A stretch of 64,000 nt of DNA from Bifidobacteriaceae bacterium (GTDB lineage Bacteria > Actinomycetota > Actinomycetes > Actinomycetales > WQXJ01), in assembly GCA_031270825.1 (NCBI GenBank), contig JAISXH010000011.1:94724-158723 (forward strand), given 5' to 3'. The notes under the pieces are model-generated. The model saw only the letters and a list, made by a program, of their open reading frames with translations. It was not told the origin of the DNA and did no database searches. Shown piece by piece: positions 7,624 to 17,015 of this stretch. The first letter of the stretch is position 1, and every line of letters starts with the position of its first letter. A program made the position numbers and the translations under genes.

Positions 7624-8680
7624 GGCCGGCCGCCTTCGGTGCTCGTGGGCGCCGCTCGCGGGTGGAGAGGCTCATCAGCACAGAGGTCCCGAGCGCGAGC
7701 ACGAACAGCATCACCGATAACGCGGAGGCATAGCCGTAACGGCTCGATGTTCCAAATAGGACGTTGTAAATGAGGGTTCCCAGGAATTCCGAGGAATGGG
7801 CTGGGCCTCCGGAGGTTATGAGATAGGGGTAGTCGAATAGCTTTAGGGACGTGATACCGTGGAGAATGGCGAGAGTGGCAATGGTCGGCCGGGTGGCGGG
7901 GACAATGATGGACCAGAGCACTCTGATATTGCCGGCGCCGTCGATTTTCGCGGCTTCGAGGGTTTCCCGGTCGATTTGCCCCATTGACGCGAAGAACAAG
8001 ATGAAGGCGATTCCAACCGAACTGAACACTTGGGCGGCGACGACGACCCACAAAGAAGTGGTCGGCTGTATCCAGTTCGGCGTGACATCGCCTAGCCCGA
8101 TCTTTGGCAGGAGGCCCTGCAGCCATCCCGCCCAGACCCTGGTCCCGTTGGCCTCGACAGCGATGAGGCCGAGCCGCTCAAGGAACCAATTGATTGGACC
8201 GTCTGCGGCGAAGACCTGGCGATGCACCGGGGCCATGATGGCTGGCGCGATGACCGACGGCACAAAGATGATCACCTTGAAGATCGTTGGCAGGTAGATC
8301 CTCGAGTGCATGAGCGCCGCCAGGACTATGCCGAGGATCACGATCAACGCATAGGAAACAAGGAAGAACAGGGCGGTGTGCCAAATGCTGGTCCAAAACA
8401 GGCGGTCATCCAGCGCCTGGGCGTAGGAGTCGAATCCTTCGACCGCAGGTGGGTAGACCGGACGCCACCGCGGCGGCATCAAAGACACGTAGCCCACATA
8501 GCCGACGCAGGCGTAGACCAGACCGGTCGAGAACAACACCGCCGGCAGCATCCAACCGAGTCCGCTCGGGATTCGACCCTTACGGGGGCCTTTGCCGGGA
8601 CTGCGCCGGCCGGGGATTGCCCACTGGGCGGTGAGCGATCCCCGGCGGCGGCCTGGCAACTCTTGCAGATTGGCAGACAT
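7616..8680 (-). CDS. Carbohydrate ABC transporter permease (MalF type)
   Basis: First permease of the CUT1 importer, 354 residues. A basic N-terminus of about 40 residues precedes the first membrane segment. The EAA motif EAAKIDGAGNIRVLWSIIVP is near residue 245. It pairs with the MalG-type permease encoded just downstream and lies 46 bp after the solute-binding protein gene. The operon context points to cellobiose or another beta-glucoside as cargo. Confidence 0.92.
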   Translation of the reverse strand: MSANLQELPGRRRGSLTAQWAIPGRRSPGKGPRKGRIPSGLGWMLPAVLFSTGLVYACVGYVGYVSLMPPRWRPVYPPAVEGFDSYAQALDDRLFWTSIWHTALFFLVSYALIVILGIVLAALMHSRIYLPTIFKVIIFVPSVIAPAIMAPVHRQVFAADGPINWFLERLGLIAVEANGTRVWAGWLQGLLPKIGLGDVTPNWIQPTTSLWVVVAAQVFSSVGIAFILFFASMGQIDRETLEAAKIDGAGNIRVLWSIIVPATRPTIATLAILHGITSLKLFDYPYLITSGGPAHSSEFLGTLIYNVLFGTSSRYGYASALSVMLFVLALGTSVLMSLSTRERRPRAPKAAGRV

Positions 8681-8726
8681 AGCGTTTTCAGGCGTCGGGT
8701 GGTGTGGATGGCGTGGGTGATGTGGC

Positions 8727-10082
8727 CTAGAAGTCCGTGCGGAACACCTCAGACTCAGCTTGCTTGGCGATTTCGGCGGTACTGGCGCCAGGCTCGCTCA
8801 GCGCCCGCTGAGCGGCCACTACCAGCGCGTTGTTGGTCTCCGAGGTGATCGCCATCAGCCGCCAGCCGTCGGGATTGGCGCCTTCGTCGAAGAGCTCAGT
8901 AAAGGCAGGTATCTGAATCTCCGGGTCGACCAGACCTAGATTGTCCCACTCCGGTTGCACGCCGGTAAGCGCCGGCAGCAGGTCGATGGCGTTCACCACG
9001 GTCTGTTGGCCGGTCTTGGTGGAAGTGAGCCAGAGCACGAACGTCTTCGCGGCTTCGAGATTCTTGGTGTCTTTGTTGATGGCCATGCCGTAATCGACAT
9101 CCCCGAACGGCTTGGCCGGGTGGCCGTCTCCGGCGAAGTCCGGGCTGGCCATCGGCATCATGGTGAACGGGGTCGGGTTTGAGACGCCGGCCGCCTCCAT
9201 CGACGCGATCATCCCATCTCGCTTGGCGTACTGGGCGTACCAGGTGCCCATATGCACCATAGCGGCTTGGCCGGAGAGGAACTCGTTGTTTGCTTCAGGG
9301 TACTGTTTGATCGACACAACGTTCTGAGCGAAGACTCCGTCCGCCAGCATCTCTCGGAGTTTGTCAAGAATAGCCACAAATGTCGGGTCATCGAAGCTTC
9401 TCTCGCCCAGAACGGCTTCGAGGAAGTAGTCATGGTCGTAAGACTGCGAAATCGTGTGCATTAGATCGATAATGAAACAGTCGAGGCTGGCCACGCCCAT
9501 GGTCAAACACGTCACTCCGGCGGCGCCGAATGTTTCGCAAGCGGCCTTTAGGTCGTCATATGTCGCTAGCTCTGTTGAAACACCATGGGTATCAAACAGG
9601 TCCTTGTTGATCCAGAAGAAGCCCGTGGCGACTCCACCGACCGGCAGGGCCACGATCGCTCCGTCATAGGTCAGCTGATCGACATAGCCGGGCCCAAATT
9701 GGTCTTTCCAGAGCGGCCCCAATTCCTCTTCGGCTATTGACGCCAGATCCATCCCATATGGGCCGAGCAATTCTCGCCCGGTCACTCCGCCGGTCGCGAC
9801 CGGAAACACGTCTGGCCCCCGTCCGCTCTGCATGGCCGCCTCCATCGCCGGAGCGTAGTCCACGTTTTCGTAGTTGGTGTACTCGACCTTGATGTCTGGG
9901 TGGTCTTTCATGAACTCGGCGGCCCAGAGCTCGCCGACCGAGGTGTCTGGGGCGTAGCCCCACCAGACGACCGTCGCTTGGTCGGCGGCGTCATCTTTCG
10001 GGGTGTCCTCGGCGCAGCCGAGCATGGTTGCCATACCGACGGTGATCGCGGCGACGAACGGCACTGTTCTGTTCTTCTTCAC
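8727..10082 (-). CDS. Sugar ABC transporter solute-binding lipoprotein
   Basis: Extracellular solute-binding protein family 1. The GTG at 10082 is chosen over the longer frame (to 10133) because AGAGAGGAAGACGC is a good ribosome-binding site and VKKNRTVPFVAAITVG then makes a normal signal peptide. A lipobox MLGC follows, so the protein is tethered to the outer face of the membrane. The mature domain has the usual features of CUT1 binding proteins (VVWWGYAP near the start, QSGRGPDVF, FFWINKDLFD). It is the first gene of the operon, ahead of two permeases, a GH1 enzyme and a LacI repressor. The most likely ligand is a short beta-glucoside. Confidence 0.92.
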   Translation of the reverse strand: MKKNRTVPFVAAITVGMATMLGCAEDTPKDDAADQATVVWWGYAPDTSVGELWAAEFMKDHPDIKVEYTNYENVDYAPAMEAAMQSGRGPDVFPVATGGVTGRELLGPYGMDLASIAEEELGPLWKDQFGPGYVDQLTYDGAIVALPVGGVATGFFWINKDLFDTHGVSTELATYDDLKAACETFGAAGVTCLTMGVASLDCFIIDLMHTISQSYDHDYFLEAVLGERSFDDPTFVAILDKLREMLADGVFAQNVVSIKQYPEANNEFLSGQAAMVHMGTWYAQYAKRDGMIASMEAAGVSNPTPFTMMPMASPDFAGDGHPAKPFGDVDYGMAINKDTKNLEAAKTFVLWLTSTKTGQQTVVNAIDLLPALTGVQPEWDNLGLVDPEIQIPAFTELFDEGANPDGWRLMAITSETNNALVVAAQRALSEPGASTAEIAKQAESEVFRTDF

Positions 10083-10460
10083 GCGTCTTCCTCTCTGAAG
10101 TGCGGGGCGCCTGCCCCACGGTCCAACGGTCATGAGTTCAGGTGTTGGCGGCGACCCGGGACACTGCCTGCGGCTGGCGCGGCTGCGGTAGTCGGTTCTC
10201 AGCGCCTGGCGAGAAGCTGCCGGTGGAAATGGAACCAGTGAGGGGCGGGCGGCACAAGGGCTTCGCCAGCCCCGAGCGGGTGCGAGTGGGCGGATCCTGG
10301 AAGCGACACGATCGGATTGGGGCGGCCTTGGGGGAGGGGTCTGACAGACTGGGCGCCGACGGTCGATTGGGCAGGACGGACGTGTCCTGTTCGTTGATCC
10401 TCAGATTGACCTGCGTGAATCTACGACCGCCAGAAGTGCCTGCCGGGCCCGGCCGTGGGC

Positions 10461-10492
10461 CGGCGCAAGCCCTCAAGGGGCGGCTTGCGCCG
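10461..10492. other. GC-rich hairpin upstream of the sugar operon
   Basis: CGGCGCAAGCC (10,461-10,471) and GGCTTGCGCCG (10,482-10,492) form a perfect 11-bp stem with a 10-nt loop. If the operon is transcribed from the AT-rich patch near 10,530, the hairpin lies some 40-70 nt into a 5' leader of about 440 nt. It could be an attenuator, a stability element or an upstream terminator for another transcript; no T-tract is present. Confidence 0.55.
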
Positions 10493-10528
10493 TTCAAGGC
10501 CACGTCGCCATAGGCCCGTCGAAGCGCG

Positions 10529-10560
10529 TCTATAAAGAAACATTTATCGCGTTGTGATAA
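10529..10560. promoter_or_regulatory. AT-rich patch with TTATC-N7-GATAA inverted repeat
   Basis: The only AT-rich stretch of the region contains TATAGA on the minus strand (10,534-10,529) and an inverted repeat TTATC-N7-GATAA (10,544-10,560). It could hold the sugar operon promoter (minus strand), a glyS promoter (plus strand) or both. No consensus -35 is obvious. Confidence 0.35.
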
Positions 10561-10809
10561 GGAAAGAGGCAGCGTTAGGCCGTCTCGATGCCCAAATGGC
10601 GACGTTATCATTCAGGGGCGGCCGGCGTTGATGCCACTGGGGTCGCGGATGGAGTCTCGTGGCCCCCTGCGGGGCCTCGCCAAGTTGTCGAGCTGGCGGC
10701 AGAGGGACGGGTTTGGCGGCCGGGCGCCGGGTGGGGGCCCCGGATAGCGCGCCGCCGGCGCCCTTGGGACGAATCCGTCGGCGGCGGCCCTGGGCTAGGC
10801 TTAGGCGCC

Positions 10810-12198
10810 ATGGCCTCTGCTTCCTCCACCATCGACGCGGTTATCTCCCTGGCCAAGCGGCGGGGTTTCGTCTTCCCGTGCGGCGAGATCTACGGCGGCA
10901 CCAGATCGGCCTGGGATTACGGGCCGCTGGGCGTGGAATTGAAGGAGAACATCAAGCGGCAATGGTGGCAGTCGACGATCACGGCACGCGATGACGTGGT
11001 GGGGCTGGACTCCTCGGTCATCTTGCCCCGTCAGGTCTGGGAGGCCTCCGGCCACGTCGAGGTCTTCACCGACCCGCTAGTCGAATGCACCAACTGCCAC
11101 AAGCGTTTTCGCGAGGACACCCTGCTGGATGAATACAAGGAGCGCAAGCACCGGGCCCCCGACGGCGGCCTGGCCGGGCTGCCCTGTCCGAACTGCGGCC
11201 TCAAAGGCGCCTGGACCGAGCCGAAGCAATTCTCCGGCCTGCTGCGAACTTTCTTGGGGCCGGTTGAAGACGAGAAGGGCCTGCACTACCTGCGCCCGGA
11301 GACCGCCCAGGGGATTTTCATAAACTTTGCCCAAGTGGTGGCGGCGTCGCGGAAGAAGCCGCCATTCGGCATCGGGCAAGTTGGGAAGTCGTTTCGCAAC
11401 GAAATCACCCCCGGCAACTTCATCTTCCGGACCCGCGAATTCGAACAAATGGAGATGGAGTTCTTCGTGGTGCCGGGCACAGACGAAGAGTGGCATCAGT
11501 ACTGGATCGACGAGCGGACCCGCTGGTACACCGATCTGGGACTGAAGGCGGAGAATCTGCGGCACTACGAGCATCCCCAAGAGAAGCTGTCGCATTATTC
11601 GAAGCGCACGGTGGACATCGAATACCGTTTCCACTTCCAAGGTTCCGAATGGGGCGAACTGGAGGGGATCGCCAACCGGACGAACTTTGATCTGACCACC
11701 CACTCGCAGCACTCGGGCCAGGATCTGTCGGTGTTCGACCAGGCCAGCGGGGAGCGTTACGTGCCCTATGTGATCGAACCGGCGGCGGGGCTGTCCCGGT
11801 CGGTGATGGCCTTCCTGGTGGACGCCTACACGGTAGACGAGGCGCCGAACACCAAAGGCGGGGTGGACCAGCGCACGGTGCTCAAACTCGACCCGCGGCT
11901 GGCGCCGGTGAAGGCGGCGGTGCTGCCGTTGTCCCGGGACGCCAGGTTGTCGCCCAAAGCCCGCGACCTGGCGGCGGAATTGCGCCGCCGCTGGAACGTT
12001 GATTTTGATGACGCCGGCGCGATCGGCCGGCGCTACCGTCGCCAGGACGAGGTCGGCACGCCGCTGTGCGTGACGATCGATTTCGACTCGCTTGAGGATG
12101 ACGCCGTCACCATCCGCCAGCGTGATTCGATGGCCCAAGAGCGGGTCGGGATCAGCCAGGTGACAGAACGCTTGGCGGCTCTGCTCGCGGGGGCATGA
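10810..12198 (+). CDS. glyS: Glycyl-tRNA synthetase, single-chain type
   Basis: Class II aminoacyl-tRNA synthetase that charges tRNA-Gly, of the alpha-2 (eukaryote/archaea/actinobacteria) type, 462 residues. It has FPCGEIYGG and WDYGPLG near the N-terminus, the zinc-binding-type insertion with CxxC pairs (ECTNCHKRF and [10 protein letters not shown]), RPETAQGIF, the motif-2 region [30 protein letters not shown], and a C-terminal anticodon-binding domain. The ATG at 10,810 is chosen: the upstream extension of the frame to 10,588 reads as non-coding and the product then begins normally. It overlaps dusB by 4 bp (ATGA). Confidence 0.95.
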   Translation: MASASSTIDAVISLAKRRGFVFPCGEIYGGTRSAWDYGPLGVELKENIKRQWWQSTITARDDVVGLDSSVILPRQVWEASGHVEVFTDPLVECTNCHKRFREDTLLDEYKERKHRAPDGGLAGLPCPNCGLKGAWTEPKQFSGLLRTFLGPVEDEKGLHYLRPETAQGIFINFAQVVAASRKKPPFGIGQVGKSFRNEITPGNFIFRTREFEQMEMEFFVVPGTDEEWHQYWIDERTRWYTDLGLKAENLRHYEHPQEKLSHYSKRTVDIEYRFHFQGSEWGELEGIANRTNFDLTTHSQHSGQDLSVFDQASGERYVPYVIEPAAGLSRSVMAFLVDAYTVDEAPNTKGGVDQRTVLKLDPRLAPVKAAVLPLSRDARLSPKARDLAAELRRRWNVDFDDAGAIGRRYRRQDEVGTPLCVTIDFDSLEDDAVTIRQRDSMAQERVGISQVTERLAALLAGA

Positions 12199-13334
12199 GG
12201 CTGGGCGCCTTGAGGCTGGGGCCCCTGCAAGCCCCGGCGCCGGTCGTCCTGGCGCCCATGGCGGGGGTGACCAACTTGCCGTTCCGGCTGCTCTGCCGGT
12301 CCTTCGGCCGGGGGCTGTTCGTCGCCGAAATGGTCACCAGCCGGGGCCTGATCGAAGGCAACGCCGCCACCCGTAGCGCCCTGCGCCAAGACCCTTCCGA
12401 ACAGCCGCGTTCGGTCCAGCTTTACGGGGTGGAGCCGGCCACCGTGGCGGCGGCGGTGGCGCTGATCCGCCGCGAGCGCCTGGCCGACCACGTCGACCTC
12501 AACTTCGGCTGCCCGGTCCCCAAGGTCACCCGTCAAGGCGGGGGAGCGGCCCTGCCCTGGAAGCTGGAGCTGTTCCGGCGGATAGTCGGTCAGGCGGTCG
12601 CGGCCGCGGGCGACATCCCGGTCACCGTCAAGCTGCGCCTAGGTATTGACGCCCAGCATTTGACCTTCTTGGAGGCCGGTTTGGCGGCCGAGTCCGAAGG
12701 CGTCGCCGCGGTCGCCTTGCACGCCCGCACGGCCGCGCAGCACTACTCCGGCAAGGCCGATTGGACTCAGATCGCGCTGTTGAAGCAGGCCCTCAAGTCG
12801 GTTCCGGTGTTGGGGAACGGCGACGTCTTCAGTGCCGACGATGCCGCCGCCATGGTCCGCGAAACCGGTTGCGACGCGGTGGTGGTGGGCCGGGGAGCCT
12901 TGGGCCGGCCGTGGCTTTTCGCCGATTTGGAGGCGGTCTTCGCGGGCCGTCCCGAGCGGGTGCGGCCGGGCCTGGCCTTTGTGATGGATGTGATCCGCCG
13001 CCATGCCGTCGGTCTGGTCGACTTCTTCGGCTCCGAGGAAAGGGGCCTGAGGGAAATGCGACGCCACATGAGTTGGTACTTGCGGGGATACCCGGTTGGC
13101 GGGCAGTCCCGGGCGGCCGCCCACCAACTGACGTCGCTGCAGGACTTGGACCGCCTCTCCGCCGCCTTGGACGGGGACCTGCCCTATCCGGGGGAGCCGG
13201 CCGAGTCGCCCCGCGGCCGTGCCGGCGGCGTCAAGCGGCCCCGCCTGCCCGAGGGCTGGCTCGACTCGCGCGCTTTGACCCCTGCTCAGGCCCGTTCCCT
13301 GGCCGGCGCCGAACTTCCGCTCTCAGGAGGCTGA
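12195..13334 (+). CDS. dusB: tRNA-dihydrouridine synthase B
   Basis: Flavin-dependent enzyme that reduces uridines in the tRNA D-loop, 379 residues. TIM-barrel motifs are visible: [13 protein letters not shown] at the N-terminus (FMN binding), [17 protein letters not shown] with the catalytic cysteine (about residue 100), VTVKLRLG, and [12 protein letters not shown] with [14 protein letters not shown] for phosphate binding. The proline- and arginine-rich stretch near residue 340 is a linker. Its ATG overlaps the glyS stop by 4 bp, so the two are co-transcribed. Confidence 0.93.
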   Translation: MRLGALRLGPLQAPAPVVLAPMAGVTNLPFRLLCRSFGRGLFVAEMVTSRGLIEGNAATRSALRQDPSEQPRSVQLYGVEPATVAAAVALIRRERLADHVDLNFGCPVPKVTRQGGGAALPWKLELFRRIVGQAVAAAGDIPVTVKLRLGIDAQHLTFLEAGLAAESEGVAAVALHARTAAQHYSGKADWTQIALLKQALKSVPVLGNGDVFSADDAAAMVRETGCDAVVVGRGALGRPWLFADLEAVFAGRPERVRPGLAFVMDVIRRHAVGLVDFFGSEERGLREMRRHMSWYLRGYPVGGQSRAAAHQLTSLQDLDRLSAALDGDLPYPGEPAESPRGRAGGVKRPRLPEGWLDSRALTPAQARSLAGAELPLSGG

Positions 13335-13544
13335 CGGGCCGGGACTCCGCCGGACGCGGGCCGGACGCGGGCCGGGGGCGGGCCGGGGGCGGCATCGTCC
13401 GCCGGAGCGAAACCGTTTTGGGCTGGGTCGGGGCGACCTCGGCGCCGCCAAACGATCGTTTCCGGCGGTTCGCGACCCGTCCACTACGGTGGCGCCGCCA
13501 ACAGCGGGCGCCGGCCGGACGGCATCGCGCATAAGGGGGCGGGT
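13335..13544. other. GC-rich intergenic region after dusB
   Basis: This 210-bp gap between convergent genes begins with short direct repeats of CGGACGCGGGCC and GGGCCGGGGGC (about 13,350-13,395). No hairpin with a T-tract and no gene were recognised. Confidence 0.5.
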
Positions 13545-14939
13545 TCAGGCGTCGGCCGGGGTCAGCTGGCGCAGGCCTTGGATCAAGGAGGGGATCGCGA
13601 CGGCGGTGATCAAGGCCATGCCTGCCAGCGTCACTCCCAGAGGGGCGATCCAAACCACCGGATCGAACCCCAACGTGGCCGGCCAGGCGGGCGCTTGGGC
13701 CACTCCGGCCAGGCCGATCCCGGTGGCCAGGCCGATCATGGCCACTCCGGCCAGGGCCACCGCAGTGGCCGTGACCGCCAGGATGAAAGCCTCGGCGAAG
13801 CCCGCCAGCAGGACTTGGCGAGAAGTCGCCCCCGAGAGTTTGAGAACGCGGGCCTCGGCCGCCCGGCTGCGGGCGGTGGCGACCACCGTCAGAACGGATC
13901 CGACCAGGGCCAACACAACGGGCACTCCGGCCAGAACCACCCCGGAGATATCGCGGGCCTGGACCCAGCCGCGGCCGGCCGGATCGAGGGCGCTGCGAGC
14001 GAAATAGATCGACAGGGTGGCGCCGGCCAGCAACGCCCCGACCAGGATCAGATTGAACGCCTCGAGTGAGCGCCGGGCCTGAAAAGCGGCCCCGGAGCGG
14101 CCCAAGGACAGGGCCGGCATCCGGTGCCGGGGCAGGAAAACGGTCCAGGCGCGGATCAAGAAAGGGCAGTAGACCGGCGCGCTGAGCGCGAAGAACACCG
14201 CCAGCAGGACAGTGGTCGCGCCGGCCAGGCTGGCGCCTATGTTGGCGCCTTCGATAGTCCCCGCCCCCAGCGCGTCCAGCCCCGGCAGGACGGCGGTCAA
14301 CGTGCCGGTCACCAGCGCCCCCAGGCCGCAAGCGGCCGCCAACCAGGAGCGCCGGCGCGACCGCGGCCTGGGCGGTTGCAACGGGAGCGGCTTGAGCGCC
14401 TCGATCGGCTCGACCGAACGGGCCTGGCTGGCGCCCTGAGTCGCGGCGATCAGAGCCAGGCCCAAGGTGATGACGAAAGCCCCCACAATGGCGTAGGCGT
14501 CGGTCTGGCCGCGCAGATTGCCCCGACCCGACCCGGCCCAGGCGATGAAGCGCACGGCCTGGGGCGCCACCGCCCAACCGAGCACAATCCCGATCACGGA
14601 CGAAACCGCCGCGATCCCGACCACTTGATGGGAGAACTGGGTGGCGGCGCCGCTCGGGGTCAGGCCCGCGATCGCCAGGCGGGCTACCCGCCGCCGCGTG
14701 CGCTGAGCCGCCTGGTAGACCGACACGGTGGCCGTGGCCAATCCCGCCAGCAGCACCAATGCCAGCAAGGTGGCGTCGTACTGGTCCATCAGACCGACTT
14801 CCTCCTCCGCCAGCGACTCATTCAGCGTGCGCATCGAGAAGGTGATGGTGAGCAAAGCCGCGGTGAGCCCCAGCAGCGGCCCCGCCGCCATCCACAGGCG
14901 CAAGTTGGTGAACATCTCACGCATGGCGACCGGTGTCAT
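13545..14939 (-). CDS. FtsX-like ABC transporter permease
   Basis: Membrane protein of 464 residues with about ten hydrophobic segments in two blocks of an FtsX/MacB type, encoded with an ATPase whose stop overlaps this start by 4 bp (ATGA). Both halves have short extracellular connections, so the large periplasmic domain of MacB is missing. That architecture is common in actinobacterial exporters of antimicrobial peptides, lipids or lipoproteins. The cargo cannot be told. The gene faces dusB tail to tail. Confidence 0.85.
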   Translation of the reverse strand: MTPVAMREMFTNLRLWMAAGPLLGLTAALLTITFSMRTLNESLAEEEVGLMDQYDATLLALVLLAGLATATVSVYQAAQRTRRRVARLAIAGLTPSGAATQFSHQVVGIAAVSSVIGIVLGWAVAPQAVRFIAWAGSGRGNLRGQTDAYAIVGAFVITLGLALIAATQGASQARSVEPIEALKPLPLQPPRPRSRRRSWLAAACGLGALVTGTLTAVLPGLDALGAGTIEGANIGASLAGATTVLLAVFFALSAPVYCPFLIRAWTVFLPRHRMPALSLGRSGAAFQARRSLEAFNLILVGALLAGATLSIYFARSALDPAGRGWVQARDISGVVLAGVPVVLALVGSVLTVVATARSRAAEARVLKLSGATSRQVLLAGFAEAFILAVTATAVALAGVAMIGLATGIGLAGVAQAPAWPATLGFDPVVWIAPLGVTLAGMALITAVAIPSLIQGLRQLTPADA

Positions 14940-15706
14940 TCGTCGTCTCCATAAGCGGTCTGGTCCAAGGCGGCGAGGATTTCCTCGGCGCTGGGGCGCT
15001 CCAGGGTCGCTCCCAAAGATCCGTCGACAACGGTGATCACCCGATCGGCTTGCGAGGCCAGGTGGAGGTCGTGGGTGGCCAGCACGATGGCCGCGCCTGC
15101 CGCCGACAGCTTGAGCAGAGATTTCAAGACCAATTTCGAATCGGCGGTGCTGAGGCGGCCCGTCGGCTCGTCCGCGAACACGATCTTGGGGTGTTGGGTC
15201 AACAAGCGGGCCAGGGAAATCTTGGCCGCTTGCGGCGGCGTCAGTTGCTCAGGCGTCTTCTTGGCCAAGTCCTTGGCGCCCAACTCTTCCAAGCTGCGCA
15301 TCGACAATTCGCGGTTCGACCAGGCCGACCGCCCGGCCAGTTGCCCGGGCAACTCGACGTTTTGGAGGGCCGTCAGGGAGGGCACCAAAGGCGGGTTGAT
15401 CAGCAGCAGCCCCACGTTCTCGCGCAGCATCGCGGCCAGGGTCGAGCGCGAAGCGCGGGCCAAGTTGGTCTCCAGCAGGACCACATGTCCCTCCGTCACG
15501 GGCTCCAGCCCGGCCAAACAGCGCAACAGCGTGGACTTGCCGGATCCGGACGGTCCCACCAGGGCCAGCATCTCGCCGGCGCGCAGGCTCAGCGAGACCC
15601 CGGAGAAGACGTGCAGGGGGTGTTTGGCGTCCTTCATCCAGAAGACTTTGGAGATCTTGTGGGCGCTGAGAACAGTCGGTCCAGGGGCGAGCACGGCTTG
15701 ATCCAC
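14936..15706 (-). CDS. ABC transporter ATP-binding protein with degenerate Q-loop and signature
   Basis: MacB/LolD-type ATPase of 256 residues. Walker A is intact (GPSGSGKST, about 52-60), Walker B is intact (IVFADEPTG) and the H-loop is ATHDLH. The ABC signature, normally LSGGQ, reads LTPPQ. The Q-loop, normally FVFQ before the LLPxLTxxENV stretch, reads LLLINPPLVPSLTALQNV, so the glutamine is missing. These are residues that couple hydrolysis to the permease. The GTG start at 15,706 is 9 nt after a GATAAC hexamer on the minus strand, which suggests a leaderless mRNA. It forms an operon with the FtsX-like permease. Confidence 0.88.
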   Translation of the reverse strand: MDQAVLAPGPTVLSAHKISKVFWMKDAKHPLHVFSGVSLSLRAGEMLALVGPSGSGKSTLLRCLAGLEPVTEGHVVLLETNLARASRSTLAAMLRENVGLLLINPPLVPSLTALQNVELPGQLAGRSAWSNRELSMRSLEELGAKDLAKKTPEQLTPPQAAKISLARLLTQHPKIVFADEPTGRLSTADSKLVLKSLLKLSAAGAAIVLATHDLHLASQADRVITVVDGSLGATLERPSAEEILAALDQTAYGDDE

Positions 15707-15715
15707 GCGCTTAAG

Positions 15716-15733
15716 GTTATCTGGCCTGATAAC
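15716..15733. promoter_or_regulatory. Back-to-back -10 hexamers between the exporter gene and dgt
   Basis: GTTATC-N6-GATAAC is a perfect inverted repeat in the 35-bp space between two divergent genes. On each strand GATAAC has the form and position of a -10 element: 8 nt before the dgt ATG (15,742) and 9 nt before the exporter GTG (15,706). Both genes would be leaderless, and the two promoters could not be occupied at the same time. A regulator site is the alternative reading. No good -35 hexamer is present on either side. Confidence 0.5.
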
Positions 15734-15741
15734 GTGCCTGC

Positions 15742-17004
15742 ATGGCAGGTTACGGTCCCCTTGATTCAGCCCGTCTGATCGAGGAGACGGACAAGACCTC
15801 CCGGCGCAGTGAATTCGAGCGTGACCGTGCTCGTCTGCTGCATTCGGCGGCGCTGCGCCGCCTCGGGGCCAAGACCCAAGTGCGAACGCCGTGGCGGCGG
15901 CTGGACCATCCGACCGGAGACGATTTCATCCGCACCCGGCTGACTCACTCGTTGGAGGTCGCCCAAGTCGGCCGCGAACTGGGAAAGGCCCTCGGCTGCG
16001 ATCCGGACGTGGTGGACACCGCTTGTTTGGCCCACGACTTGGGCCATCCCCCCTTTGGGCACAACGGCGAACGGGCGCTAGCCGAAGTCGCCCGGGCGGC
16101 TGGCGGTTTCGAGGGCAACGCCCAGACGCTGCGGCTGCTCACCCGGCTGGAGGCGAAAGTCTTCGCCGAGGGCCGCTCGTGGGGTTTGAACCTGACCCGG
16201 GCGGCGCTTGACGCCTCGATCAAGTACCCGTGGCGACGCGGTGAGCAGCCGCCTGGCGCCGATCCGGCGAAGTTCGGTGTCTACGAACCGGAGATCGAAG
16301 TCTTCAAATGGGTCCGCCAAGGCGCGGCGCCGCTGGCGAAATGCGTGGAGGCGCAGGTCATGGACCTGGCCGACGACATCGCCTACTCGGTGCACGACGT
16401 CGAAGACGGCATCGTGGGCGGGTCTATTTTTCCCCTTGCCCTGACTGGCGGACCGGAACGCCGGGCGGTCGCGGAACTGGCGGCTGAGCGCTACTGGGAC
16501 GGGCCGCTGGAAGAACTCGAGGTCGCGTCCAGGCGCCTGACCGGACTGGCTCTGTGGCCGCGCAATTGGGACGGGTCGCGTCAGGCTCTGGCCGGGTTGA
16601 AGAACATGACCTCGGAGCTGATCGGGCGGTTCGTGGTGGCGGCTCAAACCGCCACCCGCCAACGCTATGGGCCGGGCAGGGCGACCCGATACACCGCCGA
16701 GCTGGTGGTGCCGCCGGAAACGGGCGCGGAGATCGCCGTGCTGAAGGCGTTGGCGGCCCTGTTCGTGATGGCCCCGCGCCAGGAAGACCCGATCTATGTG
16801 GATCAGCGGGCGGTGCTGAAAGAGCTGTTCGGCCACCTGATGGAGGCCGCGCCCGCCTCGCTGCAGCCGGAGTTTCAGGCCGACTTCGTCCAAGCCGACG
16901 ATGACGTCGCCAGGACCCGCGTGGTGGTCGACCAGTTGGCGTCGTTGACAGATTCGTCTGCCTTGATCGAACACCGCCGCTTCGCTGTCGGCCGTCCCGA
17001 CTAG
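15742..17004 (+). CDS. dgt: dGTP triphosphohydrolase-like protein
   Basis: HD-domain phosphohydrolase of 420 residues that would cleave dNTPs to nucleoside and triphosphate. Metal ligands appear in RLTHSLEV and LAHDLGHPPFGHNGE; the third and fourth ligand region includes VMDLADDIAYSVHDVEDG. FEGNAQTLRLLTRLE is a conserved family stretch. The ATG follows a GATAAC hexamer by 8 nt (probable leaderless start). It sits directly before dnaG, an arrangement conserved in actinobacteria. Confidence 0.93.
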   Translation: MAGYGPLDSARLIEETDKTSRRSEFERDRARLLHSAALRRLGAKTQVRTPWRRLDHPTGDDFIRTRLTHSLEVAQVGRELGKALGCDPDVVDTACLAHDLGHPPFGHNGERALAEVARAAGGFEGNAQTLRLLTRLEAKVFAEGRSWGLNLTRAALDASIKYPWRRGEQPPGADPAKFGVYEPEIEVFKWVRQGAAPLAKCVEAQVMDLADDIAYSVHDVEDGIVGGSIFPLALTGGPERRAVAELAAERYWDGPLEELEVASRRLTGLALWPRNWDGSRQALAGLKNMTSELIGRFVVAAQTATRQRYGPGRATRYTAELVVPPETGAEIAVLKALAALFVMAPRQEDPIYVDQRAVLKELFGHLMEAAPASLQPEFQADFVQADDDVARTRVVVDQLASLTDSSALIEHRRFAVGRPD

Positions 17005-17015
17005 GCTTGGGGTCC

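Larger units (their letters stand above)
10083..10809. other. Long non-coding region between the sugar operon and glyS
   Basis: No convincing gene is seen in 727 bp. It holds an AT-rich patch at 10,529-10,560 (a promoter candidate), a strong hairpin at 10,461-10,492 and a smaller one (GGCCCC/GGGGCC, 10,661-10,676). Open frames here have arginine- and proline-rich compositions typical of shadow frames in high-GC DNA. Confidence 0.6.

Noticed and set aside
10588..10809. N-terminal extension of the glyS frame
   Set aside because: Composition is Gly/Pro/Arg-rich without similarity to synthetases; the family begins at ATG 10,810.
13231..14577. Long minus-strand frame over dusB and the permease gene
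   Set aside because: Arg/Gly/Pro-rich shadow frame of the permease gene in high-GC DNA.
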